From Thermoplasmata archaeon (lineage in GTDB: Archaea; Thermoplasmatota; Thermoplasmata; Thermoplasmatales; Thermoplasmataceae), in contig JAKAAI010000058.1 of NCBI GenBank assembly GCA_021797055.1, forward strand, positions 1 to 11,287: a DNA stretch of 11,287 bases, given 5' to 3'. This document shows positions 1 through 6,832 of the stretch, in pieces. Below the pieces are notes generated by a model. That model was not told where the DNA came from, did no database searches, and saw only the letters and a program-made list of their open reading frames with translations. Both the position numbers and the translations under genes were made by a program. Positions within the stretch are counted from its first letter, which is position 1, and every line of letters begins with the position of its first letter.

Positions 1-76
1 TGGGTCCCTCTCTGAGGTCCCTTTTCCTGAAATCGTAAATGCTTGGGGCATGGATCAGTGCAAGATCAGATTTCAT
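1..76 (-). CDS. N-terminus of a probable radical SAM protein (partial)
   Basis: Only the first 25 codons lie in the window; the frame is open through base 1. The translation from ATG at 76 begins MKSDLALIHAPSIYDFRKR and ends in DLREGP. The 'hydrophobic-IHxPSxYDFR' opening followed soon by 'GP' is what I know from the N-termini of archaeal B12-binding/radical SAM (UPF0313-like) proteins, where a short beta strand leads into the cobalamin-binding-like domain. The catalytic CxxxCxxC cluster would lie outside the window, so the family call rests on a short stretch. An in-frame GTG at 85 is an alternative start, and an in-frame TAA lies just upstream at about 107-109. No clear ribosome-binding site is seen, while a TATA-like box sits 25-30 bases upstream, so a leaderless or nearly leaderless message is likely. 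Confidence 0.5.
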   Translation of the reverse strand, partial: MKSDLALIHAPSIYDFRKRDLREGP

Positions 77-99
77 GCAATCCACAGGAATACCGTAGA

Positions 100-111
100 A
101 ATAAATTTATT
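100..111 (-). promoter_or_regulatory. TATA-like box for the left-edge gene
   Basis: The AT-only block AATAAATTTATT is centred about 30 bases before the ATG at 76 and about 21 bases before the alternative GTG at 85. That is the spacing expected for an archaeal TATA box driving a leaderless transcript. It is also a palindrome, but an AT-only one, so the symmetry carries little weight. Confidence 0.35.
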
Positions 112-119
112 GAACCAAT

Positions 120-149
120 AAAAAAACTATACCGTTCCTGCTTTCAGGA
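120..149 (-). terminator. Possible hairpin plus T-run terminator after the DUF981 gene
   Basis: Read on the minus strand downstream of the stop at 184, there is a 5-base stem (TCCTG/CAGGA, 136-149) with a 4-base loop. About nine bases later comes a run of seven T (120-126). Archaeal termination depends mainly on T-runs, so the T7 is the stronger part of the evidence and the hairpin may be incidental. It lies between the DUF981 gene and the promoter of the next minus-strand gene, which is a sensible place for a terminator. Confidence 0.35.
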
Positions 150-183
150 GTGATTAAAAATTAAACAAAATAATATAATTAGT

Positions 184-777
184 TTATGGCGGGCTTGCTA
201 GATGTCCATTCAATGCCATGAACCCTATGACCAATGCAAACACTGTTCCAATTCCCAGTATTATCCATTCCACATAGTATGCATATTTTCCGGAGGCCTT
301 GACTGGTTTAATGTACATTATTGGAGAAAGAATCGCACCTATTCCATCAAAGAGATATAAGCCCATAGCTGTTATCAGATCGTTTCCAGTTTCGAGTTTA
401 AGCTGAACAATGCTGTATGCACCGACCAGGACATATATACCCAGAATGACAACCATTATTGGAAAGATACCGAGGTGTATATTTTTCTGGTCCTTGAATG
501 CCATAGCTGCTGCAATTATGAGAAATAGCCCGAATAGAAGAAGTGGATCGCCAAAAAGCATGTTATATGGTATTCCATAACTGGTCATTGGCCAGGCAAA
601 TGACATATAGAAACCACTTGCAAAATCAAACGCTCCTACTCCAATCGCAGGCACTATTAAAGCCCTTATCTGATCAAAGTTGCCTCTGGCAGCAAAGAAG
701 AAATAAAATGCGCCGATAACTGTACCAAGGGCCAATCCAATAAGCATCACGGCCAGTGGATCAACAAATACTGACAT
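184..777 (-). CDS. DUF981-type six-helix membrane protein
   Basis: This is a 197-residue, strongly hydrophobic protein with about six predicted membrane helices, near residues 8-30, 40-60, 73-94, 101-125, 135-157 and 166-190. Length and pattern, including a GAFDFASGFYMSF stretch in helix 2 and a helix containing GDPLLLFG, fit the DUF981 family of archaeal membrane proteins; the function of that family is not known to me. The ATG at 777 is well supported: a GGTGAT ribosome-binding site (783-788) lies five bases upstream. The gene lies 139 bases downstream of the zinc-ribbon membrane gene on the same strand and has its own TATA-like element, so it is probably transcribed separately or from both promoters. 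A nine-codon ORF overlaps its start out of frame. No signal peptide or catalytic motif is seen. Confidence 0.75.
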   Translation of the reverse strand: MSVFVDPLAVMLIGLALGTVIGAFYFFFAARGNFDQIRALIVPAIGVGAFDFASGFYMSFAWPMTSYGIPYNMLFGDPLLLFGLFLIIAAAMAFKDQKNIHLGIFPIMVVILGIYVLVGAYSIVQLKLETGNDLITAMGLYLFDGIGAILSPIMYIKPVKASGKYAYYVEWIILGIGTVFALVIGFMALNGHLASPP

Positions 778-790
778 TTTTTATCACCAT
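761..790 (-). other. Possible nine-codon upstream ORF overlapping the DUF981 start
   Basis: An ATG at 790 opens a nine-codon frame (MVIKNVSIC, stop TGA at 763-761) that runs out of frame across the DUF981 ATG at 777-775. It has its own AGGTGAT motif (798-804) seven bases upstream, at least as good as the GGTGAT used by the main gene. Ribosomes starting here would stop 14 bases inside the main gene. It may be a chance product of two GGTGAT copies close together. Confidence 0.25.
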
Positions 791-825
791 TTAAACAATC
801 ACCTATGAGGTATTCTAATCCTACC

Positions 826-835
826 CATATATGTA
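826..835 (-). promoter_or_regulatory. TATA-like element upstream of the DUF981 gene
   Basis: On the minus strand the segment reads TACATATATG, centred about 53 bases before the ATG at 777. A start site 25 bases downstream would give a short leader of about 25-30 bases carrying both GGTGAT motifs. This agrees with the gene having a true ribosome-binding site rather than a leaderless start. The rest of the 778-916 gap shows nothing else I can name. Confidence 0.35.
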
Positions 836-916
836 AGGTATAGAAATACACAAAAACACTTACTGGCTACAAATCCTGCTGGCAATTACTGGATATAATC
901 TGATTCTAAAAATAAA

Positions 917-1999
917 TTACATCACTCTTCTGTTTTGAACTATGATGTTCAATTTCCCTTCCTGATCCTTGTCAATTAAATTGCCGCATTTTTCACATTT
1001 AAGGCTCATATCAGGTTGAAGGATAAAACGTGATTCTCCACATACAGGGCACGTGCTTCTTACCCACAGCTTGGAGTAATCCGTCTGTTCAACATATCTC
1101 CTCGCCATTTCTTCCCTTTTCTCATTAATATCCCGGGCAGGCCTTGGTTTCATCAAAATCGACATTACCCAGGCGAATCCAACAAGTGCCCAGATCAGAA
1201 CAAAGACAGTAACAAGAAGGGAGAGAATACCATTAGAGAGAACAAGAAATGACGCAACACTCAGAAGAGTTGCTGTGAAATTAACAAGCAGCGACCTAAG
1301 GAAACCATTTTTCAGACAGATATAGTTGAGAACCAGTACACTAAGCAGAAAGCTTATTGAATCTGGCCCCAGAAAAGGCAAAAAATACCCAATAATAAGA
1401 TCAATTGCAGCAGCTATTGTAATGATTTCGAACTCTCTTCGTCTCTTTATGACAGGATCTTTTGAAATTGATCCTGACACTTGGAGATGTCTTGCAAGAA
1501 AAACGATAACTGCAATTGGGATCAGTTGCATCAGAACAGAAAATATGATGGCTGTATAGCCATAGACAATTATAGCAGAAGAATCCGGGAGTCCGAGGCT
1601 CGTAGGCGCTATACCAGCAAGGCTCTCAAGTGTAGAAACCATGAGACCTAAAAACATATAGAATGCAAAATAGTGTGAGAAGGCAGATATATCTGATGAG
1701 GATGCTGAGCTTTCAGTTCCATTTTTTTTAACAATCAGAACCTTATCAACCAGGATATAAGCAATCAGTACAGTAATCAGGATCCAAGTTAAACCAATCG
1801 TGAAAACGTTGAGAAATGGTTTAGCATATGATGGAGAATTATTGGTCAGGTACGACAGCGTTCTGGCAAGGTCCGTGAAGGCATACAGCGAGATAGCAAG
1901 ACCAGCAAATATACCAATTAAAGCGAGAAATACGGCAGCTTTCGTGACATAGGAAGGCCCAGCCGGTTTTAACTCGGTTCTCTGCTCTTCACTTTCCAA
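917..1999 (-). CDS. Eight-helix membrane protein with C-terminal zinc ribbon
   Basis: The protein has 360 residues. About eight membrane helices span residues 20-285, for example AAVFLALIGIFAGLAISLYA and the region with QLIPIAVIVFLARH. They are followed by a charged linker (RPARDINEKREEMARRYVE) and a soluble zinc ribbon with CPVC at 317-320 and CEKC at 335-338 (CxxC-x14-CxxC). The ribbon sits on one side of the membrane, probably the cytoplasmic side. I do not recognise a named family; zinc ribbons of this kind often bind nucleic acid or proteins, but nothing here shows which. The start appears to be TTG at 1999, since no in-frame ATG or GTG lies before the first helix; a GTGAT motif six bases upstream supports it. 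It begins 14 bases after the stop of the AlaX-like gene, so the two are almost certainly co-transcribed. Confidence 0.7.
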   Translation of the reverse strand: MESEEQRTELKPAGPSYVTKAAVFLALIGIFAGLAISLYAFTDLARTLSYLTNNSPSYAKPFLNVFTIGLTWILITVLIAYILVDKVLIVKKNGTESSASSSDISAFSHYFAFYMFLGLMVSTLESLAGIAPTSLGLPDSSAIIVYGYTAIIFSVLMQLIPIAVIVFLARHLQVSGSISKDPVIKRRREFEIITIAAAIDLIIGYFLPFLGPDSISFLLSVLVLNYICLKNGFLRSLLVNFTATLLSVASFLVLSNGILSLLVTVFVLIWALVGFAWVMSILMKPRPARDINEKREEMARRYVEQTDYSKLWVRSTCPVCGESRFILQPDMSLKCEKCGNLIDKDQEGKLNIIVQNRRVM

Positions 2000-2013
2000 C
2001 GGATCATCACATC

Positions 2014-2736
2014 TTATGTAAGTGATATGTTGAGCCGGTTATTCAGTTTGCCCTTTACAAGTGTAGTTTTGATCTCAATTGTGCCAACCTCTGATGTGTT
2101 TTTGACCTGCGTGCCCATATCCGGAAATTCAGGTAAATCCGAAATTTTCGTAAGTTTTATCTTCTCAAAATCTGGAACTTTACCCTTGGAAATTTTCATC
2201 AATTCTGGTGTTTTTGAAAATTCTTCTCTAGTCACAAATCTTTGCTGCACAGGAACAGCAGAAGTTACCACACTTCTTGCCTTTTCAAGTATATCGTTTA
2301 CGATCTCATTAGTCATGTTCTCTATATAGATATCTATCCACGCGGAATCATCATATGTTTGGTTAATTCTGCAAGCTGATCCATAATCTCTATAGGCAAC
2401 CCCCTGAAGAATAAAGAGCGCAGTTCTGAACTTCATGTGCTGAAATCTTACTTTCCAGTCTATTATCTGTTTAACTTCCTTCCCTATAATATCGACAGGA
2501 TACGTATCAAGTGACATTAAGTGAATAGATTCGCCGTCATACCATGTATCAACGATAATGTAGTTCTTACCGTCAATCATCACATTTCCCTTGTCGTTTG
2601 GCTGTCCATCACCAGTAGGAACGAATATGGATTTATCCACTACCAGATCCGTGAATTCCACTTTGGTAGCCTTGCCTACCCCCTCAGTGGCATAGGGATC
2701 AGCCAGGTAAAGTCTTTCAGTTTGCATCCCATCCAT
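2014..2736 (-). CDS. AlaX-M-like alanyl-tRNA editing homologue lacking zinc ligands
   Basis: This 240-residue protein follows the AlaX-M layout. An N-terminal beta-barrel (TERLYLADPY at 6-15, FVPTGDGQPNDKG at 38-50, IHLMSLD at 71-77) is followed by the editing domain (QHMKFRTALFIL at 99-110 and FPDMGTQVKNTSEVG at 204-218). In canonical AlaX and AlaRS editing domains a zinc ion is held by HxxxH (as in HTALH) and CxxxH (as in CGGTH). Here those positions read R104, F108, D206 and Q210, so all four ligands are changed while the surrounding framework is well kept. The GGGQP motif is GDGQP. The protein is therefore unlikely to hydrolyse Ser- or Gly-tRNA(Ala) by the usual mechanism; it may bind tRNA, act on another substrate, or be inactive. 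An AGGT motif stands just before ATG 2736, and ATG 2727 is an alternative. It heads an operon with the zinc-ribbon membrane protein. Confidence 0.8.
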   Translation of the reverse strand: MDGMQTERLYLADPYATEGVGKATKVEFTDLVVDKSIFVPTGDGQPNDKGNVMIDGKNYIIVDTWYDGESIHLMSLDTYPVDIIGKEVKQIIDWKVRFQHMKFRTALFILQGVAYRDYGSACRINQTYDDSAWIDIYIENMTNEIVNDILEKARSVVTSAVPVQQRFVTREEFSKTPELMKISKGKVPDFEKIKLTKISDLPEFPDMGTQVKNTSEVGTIEIKTTLVKGKLNNRLNISLT

Positions 2737-2809
2737 ATTACCTGTATTTTTAAAACTGTTTCTTTTTTACATAACATAAAGTTTTATTAGGGTTGGCATA
2801 CCGGTGCCG
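2737..2809. promoter_or_regulatory. Divergent promoter region between AlaX-like gene and folC
   Basis: This gap of about 70 bases separates divergent genes. The AT-rich block around 2772-2789 (ACATAAAGTTTTATT-like) can be read as a TATA element in both directions. It lies about 27 bases before the folC ATG at 2810, fitting a leaderless start, and about 40 bases before the AlaX-like ATG at 2736, leaving room for a short leader with the AGGT motif. The assignment rests on spacing and base composition only. Confidence 0.4.
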
Positions 2810-4087
2810 ATGGACCTCAATTTTCTCTATGGGCTTAAGCGCGAGGGCATAAAGATGGATCTTGAGGTCATGAGAAATTTTGCACCAATGGTTGGAAATC
2901 CACAGGACAATTTTTCATCCTTCCACATAGCAGGAACAAACGGGAAGGGTTCTACATCTGCCTTCATTTATAACATACTGATGGAACGTTTCCACACAGG
3001 ATTGTACACATCGCCGCATCTGGTCAAGTTCAACGAAAGGATCGTAGTGGATCGCAATTTCATCCAGGACAGAGAAATTGAAGAGTTTATGGATCGCTAT
3101 ATGGAAAAAATACTTGAATTGCAAAAAATAAATAGAAATCCAACATTTTTTGAAACAACTACTATGCTTGCATTTGACTATTTTTCAAAAAGTAAAGTCT
3201 CGTATGCATCTGTTGAGGTTGGGTTGGGAGGAAGATTGGATTCTACAAATATCATAACACCTCTGGTTTCGACAATATGTAATATTGGATATGAACACTT
3301 TGACAGGCTGGGTTGCTCCCTGGACTCAATTGCATTTGAGAAAGGAGGCATAGTGAAACATGGGATTCCATTTGTGCTTGCAGATGACAAACCTGAAGTC
3401 GTATCTACTTTGAAGAGGATATCTGATATTAGAGATGCAAGGATGCACAGGGTATCTGAGGAGTGTAAAATATCCTCTCTGACCCAGGGCGAAAGCGGCC
3501 TCGGATTCTGTGTAACTACAGAAAATCAAAAGTATGATATCGAAACAAGAATGCTGGGCGACTACCAGGTAAAAAACATTCTTGCAGCTCTTCTGACATT
3601 GGAGATAGCTGATCTTCCCGGGATATCCAGAAAGGAGATAGAGCGTGGAATTAGAAAAACAGTATGGCCAGCAAGAATGGAGATACTGTCACGCAATCCA
3701 TTTATTCTTGTGGACTGCGCGCATAACCCCCCTGCGGCAAGGGCACTTGTGAATTCCTACAAAAAAATATTCAATGAAAAGATCCCTGTTGTTATCGGAA
3801 TGTTATCAGACAAAGACTGGTACTCATTTGCAAGGACAATTAGCGAAATATCTGATACCGTTATCTTTACAACTCCTGAAGAGCCTGAAAGATCTCTTTC
3901 GCCAGACATACTTGTAAAATATTGTGGTTCCTTCTTTAGCAAAGTCAAGGCAATAGCAGATCCTGTCGAAGCATATGAATATGCGAAATCTAATTTCAGC
4001 AGGTTTCTTGTGACCGGTTCCATTTATTTGGTTGGCAAAATCAAGGAAATTGAAGGTTCAAATTTGATGCCTTATATTCTGAATTAA
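2810..4087 (+). CDS. folC: Folylpolyglutamate synthase / dihydrofolate synthase
   Basis: This is an ATP-dependent ligase of the Mur ligase superfamily that adds glutamate to folate or dihydropteroate derivatives in cytosolic folate metabolism. Family marks in order, counted from ATG 2810, are HIAGTNGKGST (P-loop at 42-49), YTSPHLVKFNERI, VEVGLGGRLDSTN, NIGYEH (158-163), IAFEKGGIVK and the C-terminal ligase-domain motif VDCAHNPPAARAL. The 425-residue length is normal. The usual 'DH' of the fourth motif is E-H here, a mild substitution. An in-frame GTG at 2804 would add two residues; I prefer ATG 2810 because GGTG (2803-2806) and the TATA-like box both suit it. Whether it has both activities, and whether the substrate is a folate or another archaeal pterin, cannot be told from the sequence. 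It is followed 70 bases later by orc1 on the same strand. Confidence 0.92.
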   Translation: MDLNFLYGLKREGIKMDLEVMRNFAPMVGNPQDNFSSFHIAGTNGKGSTSAFIYNILMERFHTGLYTSPHLVKFNERIVVDRNFIQDREIEEFMDRYMEKILELQKINRNPTFFETTTMLAFDYFSKSKVSYASVEVGLGGRLDSTNIITPLVSTICNIGYEHFDRLGCSLDSIAFEKGGIVKHGIPFVLADDKPEVVSTLKRISDIRDARMHRVSEECKISSLTQGESGLGFCVTTENQKYDIETRMLGDYQVKNILAALLTLEIADLPGISRKEIERGIRKTVWPARMEILSRNPFILVDCAHNPPAARALVNSYKKIFNEKIPVVIGMLSDKDWYSFARTISEISDTVIFTTPEEPERSLSPDILVKYCGSFFSKVKAIADPVEAYEYAKSNFSRFLVTGSIYLVGKIKEIEGSNLMPYILN

Positions 4088-4157
4088 TTATTCATTTGCC
4101 ATATCATAAAAAAACTTTTTAGTACTTCCAGTCTCTAACGAAATTCTGCTGATTTAG
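4088..4157 (+). promoter_or_regulatory. Probable orc1/cdc6 promoter region
   Basis: This 70-base gap after folC contains an AT-rich stretch (4108-4122) with A7 and T5 runs. That stretch could end folC transcripts and also act as the TATA region for orc1, lying about 40 bases before ATG 4158. A weak GCTGAT (4148-4153) stands four bases before the ATG. I looked for origin recognition boxes and saw no convincing repeated element. Confidence 0.3.
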
Positions 4158-5483
4158 ATGGCTAATCCTTTTTTTAAATATTTGGAAAATAACCAGCCAA
4201 GTGATTTCAGGCTGGATGTTTTGTCAAGTTCATTCATTCCAGACTCGTTCCCGCATCGTTCTGAACAGATAGATCAGATGGTAAAGGCACTCAGCAGCGT
4301 CATGAGGAACAACAGACCATCAAACCTCTTGCTTTACGGGAAGAGCGGAACCGGTAAAACATCAATTGCAAGAAAAGTATCTGAAATGCTTACAGAAGCA
4401 TACTCCGAAAGCGTTAAGATAATTTACCTGAACTGTCAGATCAACGATTCTGCATATTCTGTTCTCGTAAATATGACCAACTCAGTTCTTGCGGATGAAA
4501 AGGAGAAAATACCGCTATCAGGGTGGACTCTTGAAAGAGTTTATGCCTTCCTTCTTAGCACGCTTAAGGGTCTTGACGGATATGTTATCCTAATGCTTGA
4601 TGAGATAGACAAACTAGTTCAGAAAAATGGAGGAGATTCACTTTACCCGCTGTTAAGGCTATCCGATGAGTCAATTTCATGCAAGACATCACTGATAGGT
4701 ATAACCAATTACACCTCATTCGTTGAAATGCTTGATGCACGCGTCAGAAGCAGACTCAATCAGGAAAGTATAATATTCCCTTCGTACAACGCTTCACAAC
4801 TGAGGGATATTTTGCAGGAGAGGATCTCACTTGCATCTCTCAGTTCATACGTTGATGAATCTGCGGTGAGCCTTTGCGCGGCAATCGGGGCGAGGGAACA
4901 TGGTGATGCCAGAAAAGCAATAGATCTGATGCGTATTGCGGTCGAGATCGGAATCAGAGAAAAAATTGCCAGGATAAACGAGGATCATATCTACCAAGCT
5001 AGGGACAGATATGAGAGAAACATCCTGAAGGAATCCGTAAGCGGACTGCCGCTTCATTCCAAGATACTGCTGCTCAGCGCCGAGATCACGCAGGAAAGTG
5101 AACAGAATCAGATGATAACTGGCGAAATATTTGACAATTACAAGAAAATATGTGATGAATTAAATATACCAAGCCTAACATCGAGGCGAATAAGTGATCT
5201 GCTATCGGATCTTGATGACATCGGCCTGATAATTTCAACCACAAAGAGTCTCGGCAGATACGGACGGACCAGGCTCATCAGGGTACCGGACAATGACGGA
5301 AGCATAAAGCGATATCTGCTTGAAGATGAGATTCTGGGTACATTTAAAGGCATCAAAATGGGGAAACAGCACAGACTCAAGATGGATCTCGATGAAGTTG
5401 CTGGGCAAGGTCTCTCCGGTGAAAGGGATAGTTATACCGATGATATCCTTTCATCAAAACCGGAAGACGAAGATCAGGCATAG
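4158..5483 (+). CDS. cdc6: Orc1/Cdc6 replication initiator
   Basis: This is an archaeal origin-binding AAA+ ATPase that recognises origin boxes and loads the MCM helicase. Visible marks are the family-typical IPDSFPHRSEQ (27-37), Walker A GKSGTGKT (61-68), Walker B LDEIDKL (147-153), sensor 1 at ITN (N184), LDARVRSRLNQESIIFPSYN (193-211; family form LDPRVKSSL) and sensor 2 GDAR (R252). A C-terminal winged-helix region (about 300-390) is followed by a polar, acidic tail to 441. Length is slightly over the usual 390-420 residues because of that tail. The catalytic residues are intact, so it should be active. The gene ends in a 10-base convergent overlap with the methyltransferase. Archaeal origins often lie beside cdc6 genes, but none could be identified here. 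Which paralogue (Orc1-1 or Orc1-2) it represents is not clear. Confidence 0.95.
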   Translation: MANPFFKYLENNQPSDFRLDVLSSSFIPDSFPHRSEQIDQMVKALSSVMRNNRPSNLLLYGKSGTGKTSIARKVSEMLTEAYSESVKIIYLNCQINDSAYSVLVNMTNSVLADEKEKIPLSGWTLERVYAFLLSTLKGLDGYVILMLDEIDKLVQKNGGDSLYPLLRLSDESISCKTSLIGITNYTSFVEMLDARVRSRLNQESIIFPSYNASQLRDILQERISLASLSSYVDESAVSLCAAIGAREHGDARKAIDLMRIAVEIGIREKIARINEDHIYQARDRYERNILKESVSGLPLHSKILLLSAEITQESEQNQMITGEIFDNYKKICDELNIPSLTSRRISDLLSDLDDIGLIISTTKSLGRYGRTRLIRVPDNDGSIKRYLLEDEILGTFKGIKMGKQHRLKMDLDEVAGQGLSGERDSYTDDILSSKPEDEDQA

Positions 5484-6094
5484 ATTGCGCACAGGTCGTC
5501 TGCAATAGGAGTCAGCTTTAGATTCTTTTCCTTCGCAAAATCATCTGGCGCCTTTGTCCAGTCATAGTTATCAACAAGTATGAGAAACTTACTAGAAAGG
5601 TGAGTATAAACAGTACTGAGTTCAAATGTCACATGGTTATAGGTATGCTCTGAGTCGTGCATAAATATATCAATCGGGCCTAGCCTAACTATTTCTGATG
5701 GTAAAGTCTTCTTAGTATCACCTATGATCAGTTTCCAGTCGTTTTTTAACTCTTCAGGAACAACAAAACCAACTGGCTCTGGTTTTTCTGAGTCCCCATA
5801 CCTGACGCCAAGATCAAAACTGGTAAGTTTACCACCTGTCTGTTTCAGTGCTTTCAGGAAAGCATAACTTGTGGTTCCAGGACCAACCCCCGTTTCAACT
5901 ACGTGCCGCGCATTCAGATTGACTGAAATCGAATATATAAACCTCAACTCATCAGGAGAGACCTGCCAGAAATTCCTGCCTGATATTTTGCTTTCCGTAT
6001 ATTTAAGTATAGGCTCAGCGTCTGAAACTGCCTCAGCGAAAGCACTCTCTTCTATCCCGAGGGCCTTAATAACTGGCTTATAATTTATTGCCAT
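5474..6094 (-). CDS. Class I SAM-dependent methyltransferase
   Basis: This 206-residue Rossmann-fold methyltransferase resembles the Methyltransf_24 group. Motif I is VVETGVGPG (65-73), followed by a strand ending in TSFDLG (acidic residue for the SAM ribose), WKLIIGDTKKTLP, and FMHDSEHTYNHV with FLILVDNYDW near the C-terminus. The HDSEH and VDNYDW motifs are typical of small-molecule or sugar O-methyltransferases of this group; the substrate is not evident. I chose ATG 6094 rather than the TTG at 6103. With it, the gene overlaps the end of the upstream hydrolase gene by 17 bases, implying translational coupling in a two-gene operon. At its 3' end the gene overlaps orc1 tail to tail by 10 bases. 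No membrane segment or signal is seen. Confidence 0.85.
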   Translation of the reverse strand: MAINYKPVIKALGIEESAFAEAVSDAEPILKYTESKISGRNFWQVSPDELRFIYSISVNLNARHVVETGVGPGTTSYAFLKALKQTGGKLTSFDLGVRYGDSEKPEPVGFVVPEELKNDWKLIIGDTKKTLPSEIVRLGPIDIFMHDSEHTYNHVTFELSTVYTHLSSKFLILVDNYDWTKAPDDFAKEKNLKLTPIADDLCAIYA

Positions 6095-6785
6095 TAAGAC
6101 CAAACCTGATCGGTTTCTCTATCTCTGCTATTATTGCCTCCTGCCCATGACTTTTTGCAATCTCATCCCTGAACTTAACTGGATCAGATTTTATCAGGTC
6201 AAATGTATTATAATGCATGGGTATGACATATCTTGAACCAAGCATCTTTGATGCGAACACAGCCTCTCTTACCCCCATGGTGTAGTGCCCTCCGATTGGA
6301 ATAAGCGATATGGTTGGTTTCAGGATATCATGAATTAGTTCCATGTCCTTGAATACACCGGTATCGCCAGCATGGTAAAGCGTGAGCCCATCCTCTATCA
6401 CGACGCCCATAGGGCTGCCTCCATATTTTCCATTATATCCTGATGAATGGAATGCAGGTACAGATGTAATCTTCACGCCATCAACAACAGTTGACCCAGA
6501 ATAGTTTATCCCAATGACATTGACGTCTTTGTCCTCTTCTTCGAGGAGGGAAGCAAGCTCCACCATGGTTACTATCGTTGCAGAATTCTTCTTTGCAATT
6601 TTAACTGCATCCCCTACATGATCCATATGTCCATGCGTTACAGCTATGACATCTGCTTTGACATCTTCAGGCTTGACCTTTGCAACTGGGTTTCCATTCA
6701 AAAAAGGATCGATCAAAACCTTCTTGCTTGAGCCAACTGTAAAACACGCATGTCCATGCCATAAGACTTCAAAATTATCTCCCAT
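6078..6785 (-). CDS. UPF0173 metallo-beta-lactamase-fold hydrolase
   Basis: This is a 235-residue cytosolic protein of the UPF0173 (YtkL-like) family. Metal-site residues of the fold are all present: HGHACF (10-15), THGHMDH (50-56, the HxHxDH motif), H113 in VPAFHSS, D141 in HAGDTG and H191 in IPMHYNTF. Length is normal for the family. These proteins are predicted two-metal hydrolases, and I know of no firmly assigned physiological substrate. The ATG at 6785 has no clear ribosome-binding site, but an AT-rich TATA-like box lies about 21 bases upstream, so the mRNA is probably leaderless. The gene is first in a two-gene unit with the methyltransferase, which may act on a related metabolite, although nothing in the sequence proves this. 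Confidence 0.92.
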   Translation of the reverse strand: MGDNFEVLWHGHACFTVGSSKKVLIDPFLNGNPVAKVKPEDVKADVIAVTHGHMDHVGDAVKIAKKNSATIVTMVELASLLEEEDKDVNVIGINYSGSTVVDGVKITSVPAFHSSGYNGKYGGSPMGVVIEDGLTLYHAGDTGVFKDMELIHDILKPTISLIPIGGHYTMGVREAVFASKMLGSRYVIPMHYNTFDLIKSDPVKFRDEIAKSHGQEAIIAEIEKPIRFGLNGNKL

Positions 6786-6798
6786 GGGTAGAGATTAT

Positions 6799-6812
6799 TT
6801 CATTATATTTAG
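6799..6812. promoter_or_regulatory. AT-rich box probably shared by divergent promoters
   Basis: The segment reads about TTCATTATATTTAG on the plus strand and CTAAATATAATGAA on the minus strand, both resembling archaeal TATA boxes. Its centre (about 6806) is 27 bases before the GTG at 6833 and 21 bases before the minus-strand ATG at 6785. The intergenic gap is only 47 bases, so both divergent genes must start transcription within it. Confidence 0.4.
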
Positions 6813-6832
6813 AATTCTTCGATCCAATATTC

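Noticed and set aside
100..111. AATAAATTTATT palindrome as an operator
   Set aside because: AT-only symmetry is frequent in AT-rich intergenic DNA; it is better explained as a TATA region.
2521..2790. 89-residue plus-strand open frame running toward folC
   Set aside because: It is antisense to the conserved N-terminal barrel of the AlaX-like gene, has no family resemblance, and runs over the divergent promoter.
4088..4157. Possible replication origin boxes beside orc1
   Set aside because: Only short fragments such as CTTCCAG resemble part of an origin recognition box. There is no G-string, no inverted pair and no repeated copy, so no origin is claimed.
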